Shown: positions 19,252 through 26,367 of the stretch, piece by piece
Numbering within the stretch: position 1 is the first letter of the stretch
Layout of the letters: the number at the start of each line of letters is the position of its first letter
DNA from: Paenibacillus amylolyticus
Lineage (GTDB): Bacteria; Bacillota; Bacilli; Paenibacillales; Paenibacillaceae
Assembly: GCF_029689945.1 (NCBI RefSeq)
Contig: NZ_CP121451.1
Coordinates: 3,534,001 to 3,598,000 of the forward strand
Direction: 5' to 3'
DNA: 64,000 nt
Position numbers and translations under genes: made by a program
The notes under the pieces: model-generated
Databases searched by the model: none
Told to the model about the DNA's origin: nothing
What the model saw: the letters and a program-made list of their open reading frames with translations, nothing else

Positions 19252-19267
19252 GAGGTGTCGATGAGGG

Positions 19268-20059
19268 ATGGCTAATTTCACAGGTAAAGTGAAGATGAAT
19301 GAATTATTTGCGAATATTGTTCAGGGGTTTAAAACGATTGCGGGTTCTCCCTGGTCCGTTTTTTACGAGACAGCGAGTGTAATCGTGCTGAAATCAGTGG
19401 GTACAACCGGCTCAGATAAACTGTTCTTCAGACTAGAGGTTGGAAACACGAAGGGAACTACGGGAAATACATTGACCGTGAGTGTGGCTGAAGATGTGAT
19501 GGCAACAGATGGTAGTATTCCTTTAGGCCGAGCTGAAGTGAAGAAGGACTTCCTATGTCATACGAGTGCCGTTGATACGAATCTATTAATTGATTACCAG
19601 GTTTCAGTTCAACCAAACCGTATCATTATTTATTTGCAGGGGGATGTGAACTCGGTTACCGGTATATCCAATCTGGGTTACTTCGGAATTATGAACAGGT
19701 ATGCCACAGAGACAGATTCCTCAAGTTTGAGTGTAGGTCTCAGTTACAACGGAGATAACGGGATCCGGACGTTGCGTGATAAAGATAAACAGATGGTGAA
19801 TAACATTTATGATGCTTACTCTGCCATGCTTCCTGTTAATCCAGGCTGGGGGTCTCTTTATCATCTTGCTCCGGTTATCATGTGTAATGGTGTGGAAGGC
19901 CCGAGAGGCGAGCTTATTGATATTTATGCGGTACCTTCTGCTGGAGTTTCTCATGGAGATGAGATCAAAGTGGGCACCAAAACATATAAGGTATACTCTC
20001 TATCAATTGGTGGACAAAGCTTCTTATCAGGAGCTACGGTTGCTGTCCTGATGAATTAA
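19268..20059 (+). CDS. Phage structural protein, EGxRG family member 5 (short form)
   Basis: This 263-residue protein starts at ATG 19268 downstream of a GGAGGTG site. It is the most diverged member of the family: it keeps the WGSLYHLAPVIM segment (compare KYHLSPIYVVH), an EGPRGEL motif near residue 210, a following DEIKVGTKTYKVYSL stretch and the general beta-rich character, but lacks the SRNG block. Five paralogues in one window imply repeated duplication followed by divergence, as for proteins that occupy alternative positions in a fibre or contact different receptors. Confidence 0.6.
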   Translation: MANFTGKVKMNELFANIVQGFKTIAGSPWSVFYETASVIVLKSVGTTGSDKLFFRLEVGNTKGTTGNTLTVSVAEDVMATDGSIPLGRAEVKKDFLCHTSAVDTNLLIDYQVSVQPNRIIIYLQGDVNSVTGISNLGYFGIMNRYATETDSSSLSVGLSYNGDNGIRTLRDKDKQMVNNIYDAYSAMLPVNPGWGSLYHLAPVIMCNGVEGPRGELIDIYAVPSAGVSHGDEIKVGTKTYKVYSLSIGGQSFLSGATVAVLMN

Positions 20060-20073
20060 GGTGGTGAATGGAC

Positions 20074-20634
20074 ATGGCAATACATCAAGGGAAAGTTGTA
20101 GGGACCGCGGAGAGCGGTTCTCTTTTTACCCAGAGTAAGGCAGTGGTCCTCCATGGCATTGGATACGATCTGGATGCTGCTCCGTTAACCGTTGAGGGTA
20201 AAGAAATAGTCTATACATTAGGAACGTTATCTACTACGGCTGAATTAATTGACACCTATCGTTGGGGTACATGGAGGGTGCTGGATAACCATAATGATCT
20301 TTTAATTGGATACGTTACGGATAAATATATTTATGGACCACGAACCAGAGTGGGAGTTCCTAATGAGAAAAATATGATACTGAAGCATAAATTTTTGACC
20401 CAATCCAGTGGAGTAGGTTTAATTCGAGACACCATAAGAGGACTAAAAGCAAAACAAAATTTTGCTGGGCTCGATTGGTGTATTAAGGTCAAGATTCCTG
20501 TCCAGCAGGCGGGGTTAGTAGGGAAAACGTGGGGGGATTGGTCTTACAGCGGAAGCGGCAACACATCTGGTAATCATCCTCGTCCACGACGGTATCCGGA
20601 TACACATATTCCTAGAAGGAGGGAAGACTTTTGA
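20074..20634 (+). CDS. Unknown island protein
   Basis: About 186 residues from ATG 20074, which is better spaced from AAGGTGG than ATG 20068. The sequence is beta-rich at the start (GKVVGTAESGSLFTQSK) and ends in a glycine/serine and then proline/arginine-rich tail that runs into the next gene by an overlap of a few bases. No family recognised. Its place between structural genes suggests a small virion or assembly protein. Confidence 0.5.
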   Translation: MAIHQGKVVGTAESGSLFTQSKAVVLHGIGYDLDAAPLTVEGKEIVYTLGTLSTTAELIDTYRWGTWRVLDNHNDLLIGYVTDKYIYGPRTRVGVPNEKNMILKHKFLTQSSGVGLIRDTIRGLKAKQNFAGLDWCIKVKIPVQQAGLVGKTWGDWSYSGSGNTSGNHPRPRRYPDTHIPRRREDF

Positions 20635-21026
20635 ACAGGACATGGAAACTGATGGAGGAGATGAGAAAAGTGCTATTGCCGGTATCGTTTGCCCAAAGAG
20701 TAGAGTATGTTGGCGGTGGGGCGAAAGCAATGATTGATATTCCCATGGAACATCCTCGATTCATGATCAAAACGATCAGAGTCATTCCGTCCAGAGAGAC
20801 GAATGTGGAGGTCAACGTGTTGAACAGTGCGGGTCCACATCCAGAAGTTCTCTATTTCAACAATGCCCAATACTCAACGGGGAATTTTTTGGAAGGTATT
20901 TACGATATGATTGATTTGCCATATGAGGACGTAGACGGGACTTCAACACTGCACTTGTCGTTAAAAAATCTGGGTACAGATGTAGCCAACTTCGATATTG
21001 AGGTCGTTGGCTTGACTACAAGGTAG
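20631..21026 (+). CDS. Unknown island protein
   Basis: A 131-residue protein from TTG 20631, with GAAGGAGGG placed seven bases upstream and overlapping the previous stop. It appears beta-rich (MIDIPMEHPRFMIKTIRVIP, TSTLHLSLKNLGTDVANFDIEVVGL) and could be a small beta-sandwich, but no family is recognised. It is followed after 14 bases by the next gene, within one transcription unit. Confidence 0.5.
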   Translation: MNRTWKLMEEMRKVLLPVSFAQRVEYVGGGAKAMIDIPMEHPRFMIKTIRVIPSRETNVEVNVLNSAGPHPEVLYFNNAQYSTGNFLEGIYDMIDLPYEDVDGTSTLHLSLKNLGTDVANFDIEVVGLTTR

Positions 21027-21040
21027 GAGGGGACTGCCAC

Positions 21041-21955
21041 ATGGATATTGTTTCATTCAGCAAAGCTGCCAAAGTAGAACGTGAAGTTAAACAAGCCAGG
21101 GATTCTTATGCCTCACTTGATGGCAGATTGGACGCGGTGTCAGTAGGAAACGTGGTCTCGGTCAGACTCAAAACAGAACTGCCTACCGTAGGTGAAGCAG
21201 GAAGATTATATCTGGTTCGCCAAGACTCAAGCAATCAGAATGAATCAACGACCTATACATACAGCAGCGGGGAATATGTAAAGGTGGGTGGTGATCGAGT
21301 TTCAAACCATCCGGAGAATGGGACCATTACTCTTAATGGTACTAGAACGGTGATCTACAACCATCCTGATACACACAGTGCTGATATGCTAACAGATGGA
21401 GCTCATAATGTTATCATGACACTGGATGAACGTGAGAAATTGTCCAACATTGAGCGCGAGGCTAATCATTACACACACCCTGATACACATAGTGCCGATA
21501 TGATCAGTGATGGAGAAACACATGTGAGCATGACTTGGGATGAACGAAAACGCCTTCGTGTCATGGATCCGTGGGAATCGATCAGCGATTTGGTGGATTA
21601 TACCGATGTGGTTACCTATTTTGCTTTTGATAAGCAGGGAAGAGTTGTTCGACAAGTCGTTACGGACAATTACACTGAGCAGCTGGTTAGAGAACCTGTA
21701 CTGACCATGCCGACTTCTTCAGAAGGTTACGCTCAGGCTGATTCCTTCTTGGTCATTTCCATTGGTGAGATATACCGATATGACGGTATGGATTTTGTGC
21801 AGCTTCCAACTTTGGTTGATGTCATCTATCAGTATGATAGTGAGGGAAGAATGGTGGCGAAGTCCATCGCCAGAATGGGAACAACACCTGTTCAAACCAA
21901 CTTCCAATATATATATGATTCATTCGGCAATCGTATAGCGGTTAAGAAATACTAA
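21041..21955 (+). CDS. Tail fibre-like protein with HPDTHSADM repeats and YD-like C-terminus
   Basis: The 304-residue protein begins at ATG 21041 behind AGGAGGGGA. A short helical N-terminus leads into VSVGNVVSVRLKTELPTVGEAGRLYLVR, a phrase common in phage fibre linkers. Two copies of HPDTHSADM followed by DG lie about 39 residues apart (residues about 107 and 146), each followed by a MTxDER segment. The C-terminus has YD/RHS-like units (FDKQGRVVRQVV, YQYDSEGRMVAKSI, YIYDSFGNRIAVKKY) like the larger fibre at 15097. It is the last gene before a strong terminator, closing the structural operon. Fibre tip or accessory fibre is inferred. Confidence 0.65.
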   Translation: MDIVSFSKAAKVEREVKQARDSYASLDGRLDAVSVGNVVSVRLKTELPTVGEAGRLYLVRQDSSNQNESTTYTYSSGEYVKVGGDRVSNHPENGTITLNGTRTVIYNHPDTHSADMLTDGAHNVIMTLDEREKLSNIEREANHYTHPDTHSADMISDGETHVSMTWDERKRLRVMDPWESISDLVDYTDVVTYFAFDKQGRVVRQVVTDNYTEQLVREPVLTMPTSSEGYAQADSFLVISIGEIYRYDGMDFVQLPTLVDVIYQYDSEGRMVAKSIARMGTTPVQTNFQYIYDSFGNRIAVKKY

Positions 21956-21960
21956 TACGG

Positions 21961-21989
21961 AAGGATAGCATATGCTGTCCTTTTTTTTT
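21961..21989 (+). terminator. Intrinsic terminator closing the structural operon
   Basis: AAGGATAGC (21961-21969) pairs with GCTGTCCTT (21974-21982), with one G-T pair, followed by a run of eight or more T. Confidence 0.85.
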
Positions 21990-22039
21990 ATAACAACGAA
22001 ATAATTTATGTATTTCACACCAACATATGAAGTTTATCG

Positions 22040-22068
22040 TTAACACTTCGCTGGTCAAGGCGTATAGA
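22040..22068 (+). promoter_or_regulatory. Island promoter P4 (TTAAC-N16-CGTATAGA)
   Basis: TTAAC at 22040-22044 and CGTATAGA at 22061-22068 with a 16-base spacer, about 50 bases after the terminator and 44 bases before ATG 22112. This is one of the cleanest copies because it is entirely intergenic. Confidence 0.65.
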
Positions 22069-22111
22069 GAAAGTAGTATGAGAACGTAATAATTCTGGGA
22101 GGTAGTGTACG

Positions 22112-22435
22112 ATGAATATTGAACTGACGGCTCATTTCTATTTCAAGGGAAGTGGGAAGAAGAAATCGGTGAACTGGATAGAAGATAATCCTAGATTACA
22201 ACAGAAAGAGAAGGATTCGGATAAGGTCGTACGGGAAATCCCGTTAACTGCGGATGAGGTTAAGCAAGAATATCGCCGACTTTTCACCAAGCACAAGAAC
22301 GAGGGGAAATCGATCACGTTGGAAGATACAGACGATGTGGTTCATATCATTGATCTTACCGATGTGCGAAATATTGAATTGACTTCCAAGGAGGCGAATA
22401 CAGATGTTGTACAGGCTGACCTTTGCACTGAATGA
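22112..22435 (+). CDS. Unknown small island protein
   Basis: A 107-residue, highly charged protein from ATG 22112, with GGGAGGTAG upstream. It contains a lysine-rich N-terminus and an acidic C-terminus (KSITLEDTDDVVHIIDLTDVRNIEL). The end overlaps the next gene by 32 bases. No family recognised. First gene of the unit served by promoter P4. Confidence 0.55.
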   Translation: MNIELTAHFYFKGSGKKKSVNWIEDNPRLQQKEKDSDKVVREIPLTADEVKQEYRRLFTKHKNEGKSITLEDTDDVVHIIDLTDVRNIELTSKEANTDVVQADLCTE

Positions 22436-22601
22436 TGAGGAAATTGTCACTACCGAGATGACTTCGGATAAGGAGGATCTGGTTGGAGCAACCGAAGAAG
22501 CATTCGAATGGATTGAAAGAGACTATGGAGCCAATGTCGCTTTGAACCTGGTTGCGTTTAGCCTGCTCAAAATAGAGCTTCCCAATGAAATGATAAACTA
22601 A
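22404..22601 (+). CDS. Unknown small acidic island protein
   Basis: A 65-residue acidic protein from ATG 22404, overlapping the previous gene and preceded by AAGGAGGCG. The sequence alternates charged and hydrophobic residues (EDLVGATEEAFEWIERDYG). No family recognised. Confidence 0.5.
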   Translation: MLYRLTFALNDEEIVTTEMTSDKEDLVGATEEAFEWIERDYGANVALNLVAFSLLKIELPNEMIN

Positions 22602-22686
22602 GTGTTCTCGCTAAATGATATTAGCTTTTTGGCACCAACTTCTAATTTATTCGAAAAATTATAAAATATAGTGATTAAAGTGATAT

Positions 22687-22720
22687 ACCCCAAGCCTAGT
22701 TCTGGGGTCTATTCCTTTTT
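22687..22720 (+). terminator. Intrinsic terminator
   Basis: ACCCCA (22687-22692) pairs with TGGGGT (22703-22708), followed by CTATTCCTTTTT. It lies about 90 bases after the 22404 gene. Confidence 0.6.
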
Positions 22721-22835
22721 CATGAAAAGTTGATAGTGACTTGATCTAATGCATCCATTGAAACTTGTCTTGCACAAGCAGTTTTGATTAAACTAGGTTG
22801 AATTCATATGTTCAAGGGCAGTAGAAGGGATCAGG

Positions 22836-23252
22836 ATGATTGGCAAGGAGGGATGGGACATTGAGATAAAAGACTTGGAAAGAGAGCTCGCAAAGCTGGC
22901 ATCCAGAATAAGAAAAGATTTTACTGAACGCGGGCCGGTAGATACCAGAGTCTCTATCATGAATCATTTTATCATCTTAAAATTTACAGCAAAATTCACC
23001 AAGCCTGAAGCATTCATGCTGGAACATATGCAATCACACTCAAGTCCAATTTTCACTGAATACAAGATGAAGCTTGCACATATGATGAGAGAACATTTCA
23101 ACCCCGTTTTCTCCTATATCAGCATGGGTCTGAAGATCGAAGACATTGAAACCACATTTTTTGGTCATGATTTTGCTGAACAGATCACAGTCTTCAAGAT
23201 GAACAAGGATGTTGAAGTGCTGCTGAAAAATGATGAGATAAACATGCCTTAA
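22836..23252 (+). CDS. DUF2294-like protein
   Basis: A 138-residue protein from ATG 22836, with a weak GGGATCAGG-type site upstream. It reads ELAKLASRIRKDFTERGPVDTRVSIM, then FIILKFTAKFTKPEAFMLEHM and VFSYISMGLKIEDIETTFFGHDFAEQITVFKM, which follows the layout of DUF2294 proteins (GRGP..V motif, then a conserved strand-helix pattern). In some bacteria that family is linked to stress-responsive or sigma-controlled genes. The assignment is by pattern only. Confidence 0.5.
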   Translation: MIGKEGWDIEIKDLERELAKLASRIRKDFTERGPVDTRVSIMNHFIILKFTAKFTKPEAFMLEHMQSHSSPIFTEYKMKLAHMMREHFNPVFSYISMGLKIEDIETTFFGHDFAEQITVFKMNKDVEVLLKNDEINMP

Positions 23253-23445
23253 GACCTACTGTCTAACGTTTAAATACTGGACAGGTTCTTAGGAACTAAT
23301 TTTACTGTTGACAATATCCTACATATTTCCTTATACTACCCTTATGGCGATTGAATAGATTAATAATCTTGACGAAGCCGATAACCTTGTGAAAGAATTT
23401 GAAGGCCATATCTTCGGTAATTGGGACGAAATAGATGTCAGACCA

Positions 23446-23506
23446 AGACCGACACATTCCACCATTTTGGTATTTTCCAGTGGTGCGCTCTGTGTTGGTC
23501 TTTTTG
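23446..23506 (+). terminator. Long hairpin with T run, probable terminator
   Basis: AGACCGACACA (23446-23456) pairs with TGTGTTGGTCT (23491-23501), with an inner CCACC/GTGG pairing, followed by TTTT. It probably ends transcription of the 22836 gene about 200 bases after its stop. Confidence 0.5.
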
Positions 23507-23594
23507 TTTGTATAAAATGCCGCTTTACCTTTCAATGTATACTTCGTATATAGTCCGTAAAAGGCCTATAAGGGAACAAAATAAATATATGTTG

Positions 23595-23608
23595 CGAACA
23601 TTAGTTCG
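23595..23608 (+). promoter_or_regulatory. LexA/DinR-type SOS box
   Basis: CGAAC-ATTA-GTTCG is a perfect match to the Gram-positive LexA (DinR) operator CGAAC-N4-GTTCG. It overlaps a plausible sigma-A promoter and lies about 240 bases upstream of the sigma-factor gene, with no other gene between. Confidence 0.6.
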
Positions 23609-23848
23609 TATTTGTTATTCTAAATGTAATAGGATGGGAATGGGGAGGCGGATCAAAAGGAGTTTGCTTGATCGTATGTAAGTAATAGACTTACTTAGCT
23701 TTAATTCGATGTAACAAGACTACATATGGGACATGAGATTCGGGAGCAGCAACGCGAATGCAGAGCAAGATCATGTTGGATAACAATTAGATTGTGAAGA
23801 TAGAATACGAACGACTAGTTTTTAATAAGTAAATGGGGGAAATGTATA

Positions 23849-24415
23849 ATGTCTGCTACAACTGCTATGGGTTTTGATGATTTATTTGAGATTGGGGATA
23901 TCGACATGTTCCTGAATAAAGCGCAGGAAAAGTGTCGTCACAAGCTTAGAGGAAAAACATTTGCCGGAATGGAGAAAGAAGATGTAACCCAGGAGATTAT
24001 GATTAAATTGGTTAACTCCCTGGATAAGTATGATGCAGAAAAAGCCAAAATGTCGACATTTGTTGATCATCTTATCGAAAATAAAATCAAGGACATGTAT
24101 CGCAAATGCATGTCTGAGAAAAATCTCAGTGTAGTTAACGCTGCACAGATTATGTGCACGGATCAGGGTGGTGGTGAAGAATCGGAAGGCTCAGATATCG
24201 CATTAGCGCTAGGCCATACTGGGTTTGCTTATGAGAATTTTGAGTTTGTCACAGATATTATGGAGAATATGAAGCTGAACGAACGTGAGAAGCAGATTTT
24301 TAAACTCCGGATTTCAGGGTATGAATTTGTGGAGATAGCAGGCATATTAGGTGTATCCAAGGCACGTATATCCCAGCTATGGAAAGCGATTCGTGAGAAA
24401 TACGAAGCATTATAG
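23849..24415 (+). CDS. Short ECF-like sigma factor (domains 2 and 4 only)
   Basis: The 188-residue protein starts at ATG 23849 after GGGGGAAATG. Residues about 25-90 read as sigma region 2 (EDVTQEIMIKLVNSLDKYD, MSTFVDHLIENKIKDMYRK, the last segment like the -10 recognition and melting helices). Residues about 105-125 are an acidic, glycine-rich linker. Residues about 138-185 are region 4 with a helix-turn-helix (LNEREKQIFKLRISGYEF, then IAGILGVSKARISQLWKAI). Region 3 is absent, which is the ECF architecture. Six gene starts in the same island carry an ECF-looking promoter, so this is the natural candidate to read them. An SOS box upstream suggests damage induction. A DNA-binding regulator with a sigma-like fold remains an alternative. 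Confidence 0.75.
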   Translation: MSATTAMGFDDLFEIGDIDMFLNKAQEKCRHKLRGKTFAGMEKEDVTQEIMIKLVNSLDKYDAEKAKMSTFVDHLIENKIKDMYRKCMSEKNLSVVNAAQIMCTDQGGGEESEGSDIALALGHTGFAYENFEFVTDIMENMKLNEREKQIFKLRISGYEFVEIAGILGVSKARISQLWKAIREKYEAL

Positions 24416-24480
24416 TCATAAGTGGCAATTAATAGCCTGAGTTTGATGAAGATAGTTCAGTAACCTACATAGAACAGAGA

Positions 24481-24506
24481 AAGCACCCTTAACTGGGTGC
24501 TTTTTT
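24481..24506 (+). terminator. Intrinsic terminator with TTAAC loop after the sigma gene
   Basis: AAGCACCC (24481-24488) pairs with GGGTGCTT (24495-24502) around the loop TTAACT, followed by a T run. It is built like the terminator at 9185, sharing GCACC, TTAAC and GGTGC. Confidence 0.8.
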
Positions 24507-24518
24507 ATGTCGTATAGA
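24489..24518 (+). promoter_or_regulatory. Island promoter P5 (TTAAC-N17-CGTATAGA)
   Basis: TTAAC at 24489-24493 lies in the terminator loop; CGTATAGA follows at 24511-24518 after 17 bases. ATG 24550 of the next gene is 32 bases downstream. Confidence 0.65.
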
Positions 24519-24549
24519 GAAATTAGTACAGAGAGAAAGGCGGAACAAG

Positions 24550-24951
24550 ATGCTGAGTGTGGCGGTTTTAGGATTTACTGTGGAACGTCTGGAGGGATAT
24601 TCGGATATCGCTTGGGCAAGTCATGATTCTTCGACAGCTTCTGATTTAAGCAACAGGGAGTATGCCTTGATCATTGAGCAAGTAGTTGTACAGGCTGATG
24701 CCGTATTGGTTAATCTGGATATGCATCCATTGACCTCTACTGATATTGTAATCATGCATCTTGCTTATATACATAAAAAACCGATTATAGGTGTAGGTTT
24801 CAGTTCTTTGGAGCCTATTATCGAAGATTTTGTCGCCAAACGGGTGAATGATCTGGACACGGCTGTACTCCATATGCGAAAAAACTATATGGTCCTAAGC
24901 AGTGGAACCATTACTTCATCTGCGCCTTCAATTAAACTCCCGCTTGAGTAA
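24550..24951 (+). CDS. Nucleoside deoxyribosyltransferase-like protein
   Basis: A 133-residue protein from ATG 24550, with GAAAGGCGG upstream. The sequence has the layout of the small flavodoxin-like fold of nucleoside 2-deoxyribosyltransferases: a first strand (LSVAVLGFTVE), a central QADAVLVNLDM with acidic residue, a helix with TDIVIMHLAYIHKKPIIGVGF and a following helix. The family transfers or hydrolyses deoxyribose on nucleosides and is common in phages. The classic catalytic Glu (often in a GTxxEL segment) is replaced here by STDIVIMHLAY, so enzymatic activity is doubtful. Confidence 0.45.
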   Translation: MLSVAVLGFTVERLEGYSDIAWASHDSSTASDLSNREYALIIEQVVVQADAVLVNLDMHPLTSTDIVIMHLAYIHKKPIIGVGFSSLEPIIEDFVAKRVNDLDTAVLHMRKNYMVLSSGTITSSAPSIKLPLE

Positions 24952-24961
24952 CACGTATAGA
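24932..24961 (+). promoter_or_regulatory. Island promoter P6 (TTAAAC-N16-CGTATAGA)
   Basis: TTAAAC at 24932-24937, inside the end of the previous gene, and CGTATAGA at 24954-24961, with 16 bases between. ATG 25016 follows 54 bases later. Confidence 0.6.
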
Positions 24962-25015
24962 GAATGTAAGGGTAAGATTATGTACTAAACTTTAACTTAA
25001 TGGAGGCATCATTCA

Positions 25016-25402
25016 ATGACACATATGATCAAAGCCAAAGATGATAAATTAACGGAAGAAATCGTGGCAAGTATGATTGGAAAGTATATTCATGCACCAA
25101 CCAATATGCATGAGGTTCAGACGCCAACCGGAGCAACCACCCAGGCTAACGTATGGTTTGCTGGCAATGTAGCTGGTTACGAAAAAGCCGTTATTGGATT
25201 CAACTATGAAGAAGGCACCTTTCATGAAGAACCACAAACATTTTATAACGTTCATTTAACGGATGGTATGGGCTACATTCTGACAAGTGCTTACGAATTG
25301 GAGATTCATGAACTGACTGAAGAAGAGTTTAAACAACTTATTGAAGAGAAGAAGGAAGAGGAACCGGAAGAAGAACAGGATTCATCAGGTGAAAAGCAAT
25401 GA
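25016..25402 (+). CDS. Unknown island protein with acidic tail
   Basis: A 128-residue protein from ATG 25016, with TGGAGGC upstream. The first 100 residues look like a compact alpha/beta domain (VWFAGNVAGYEKAVIGFNYEEGTF) and the last 25 are almost entirely glutamate with a few lysines. It overlaps the next gene by four bases. No family recognised. Confidence 0.5.
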   Translation: MTHMIKAKDDKLTEEIVASMIGKYIHAPTNMHEVQTPTGATTQANVWFAGNVAGYEKAVIGFNYEEGTFHEEPQTFYNVHLTDGMGYILTSAYELEIHELTEEEFKQLIEEKKEEEPEEEQDSSGEKQ

Positions 25403-25614
25403 AGGTGTTAAACTACGCCTCGGATTTAGCTGTAAAAACGTTTGTATCTGCTAGTGCAGCAGGTGTGGAAGAATTAATCAACGCATGGATGTTATCCAAA
25501 CCACACACATTTGTTACCGGACTGGAGTTTACCTCCAGCGTCGACCCACGCAGCAGCATGTTGGAATTTGCAGCAATCATCGTATATCAGCCAAGTGAAC
25601 AAGACCAATCCTAA
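25399..25614 (+). CDS. Unknown small island protein
   Basis: A 71-residue protein from ATG 25399, overlapping the preceding stop (ATGA), so translationally coupled to it. Helical first half, beta-rich second half. No family recognised. Confidence 0.5.
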   Translation: MKVLNYASDLAVKTFVSASAAGVEELINAWMLSKPHTFVTGLEFTSSVDPRSSMLEFAAIIVYQPSEQDQS

Positions 25615-25677
25615 CTTATATATGAGATTATTCCTTCTATAATAGAGAGGCTTTCAGTAAGGAGGTGGGCGAATCTG

Positions 25678-26301
25678 TTGCTCACTTTAGAAAGAGTATT
25701 AAGTATTGTTATTACTGTTGTGGTATTAGCTTCGCAATATGAGAGTTTATCGGCATCAAAGCAGGTAAATCAAGTAAAGCCACTGAAGCAAGAAAAACAA
25801 GTAAAGCAAGTTAAAGAAGCATCGGTTGCTCCTGCCCACATACCCATGACGGATATGATTGAGCAGTATATAGAACTCCACCATGAGAAAACGGTTAGCC
25901 GGGCAAAGCTGCTGAAATATGTGAAGTGGGTAGTCCAATATACGAAGGATACAGATATCGATCCCGTCTGGATTCTGGCTATGATGTGGCAAGAGAGCCG
26001 AATGTTAGAGGAAAGTGTATCATCCCATGGAGCGATTGGTTTACTTCAGATTCTTCCGAGCACAGCGAAATCGTATGGAGTGAAGCAACAGGAGCTACAT
26101 CAGCCCGAAACAAATATCAGGACAAGCATTATTTATTTGCAATATCTTATGGATAAATACGATGGAAATCTTCGAACAGCAACCATTGCATACAATCAGG
26201 GAGAAGGCAACGTAGCTAAGGGGAAGGCTCGCCCCTGGTACTACAATCAAGTGAAGGAACATCATCATAAGATGCTTGAAATAATGAAAAAAAGTCAATG
26301 A
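25678..26301 (+). CDS. Membrane-anchored lytic transglycosylase (SLT domain)
   Basis: The 207-residue protein starts at TTG 25678 after GGAGGTGGG. Residues 3-20 are a hydrophobic signal or anchor segment, followed by a lysine/glutamine linker and then a soluble lytic transglycosylase domain from about residue 85. The catalytic glutamate is Glu106 in WQESR, followed by the hallmark GAIGLLQILPSTA and the later AYNQGEGNV. The enzyme cleaves peptidoglycan between MurNAc and GlcNAc, leaving an anhydro sugar. In a phage island it could help the tail penetrate the wall or aid lysis, but as a host enzyme it would also fit cell-wall turnover. Confidence 0.8.
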   Translation: MLTLERVLSIVITVVVLASQYESLSASKQVNQVKPLKQEKQVKQVKEASVAPAHIPMTDMIEQYIELHHEKTVSRAKLLKYVKWVVQYTKDTDIDPVWILAMMWQESRMLEESVSSHGAIGLLQILPSTAKSYGVKQQELHQPETNIRTSIIYLQYLMDKYDGNLRTATIAYNQGEGNVAKGKARPWYYNQVKEHHHKMLEIMKKSQ

Positions 26302-26367
26302 ACATCAGTTAACAATAGATTTTGAATACTACAAGATCGTTTATCAATTTTACATAGGGAGATCCAA

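Larger units (their letters stand above)
23253..23848 (+). promoter_or_regulatory. Regulatory gap ahead of the island sigma-factor gene
   Basis: This 596-base gap has no convincing gene. It holds a long imperfect hairpin with a T run (23446-23506), a weak seventh match to the island promoter (TTTAC 23524-23528, N16, CGTATA 23545-23550), and a perfect LexA-type box at 23595-23608 overlapping a possible sigma-A promoter (TTGCGA 23593-23598, TATTCT about 18 bases later). The remaining 230 bases before ATG 23849 would be an untranslated leader; nothing further is recognised in it. Confidence 0.5.

Noticed and set aside
23421..23681. 86-codon open frame spanning the hairpin and SOS box before the sigma gene
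   Set aside because: It runs through a terminator-like hairpin and the LexA box, has no binding site, and its product looks random and cysteine/arginine-rich.
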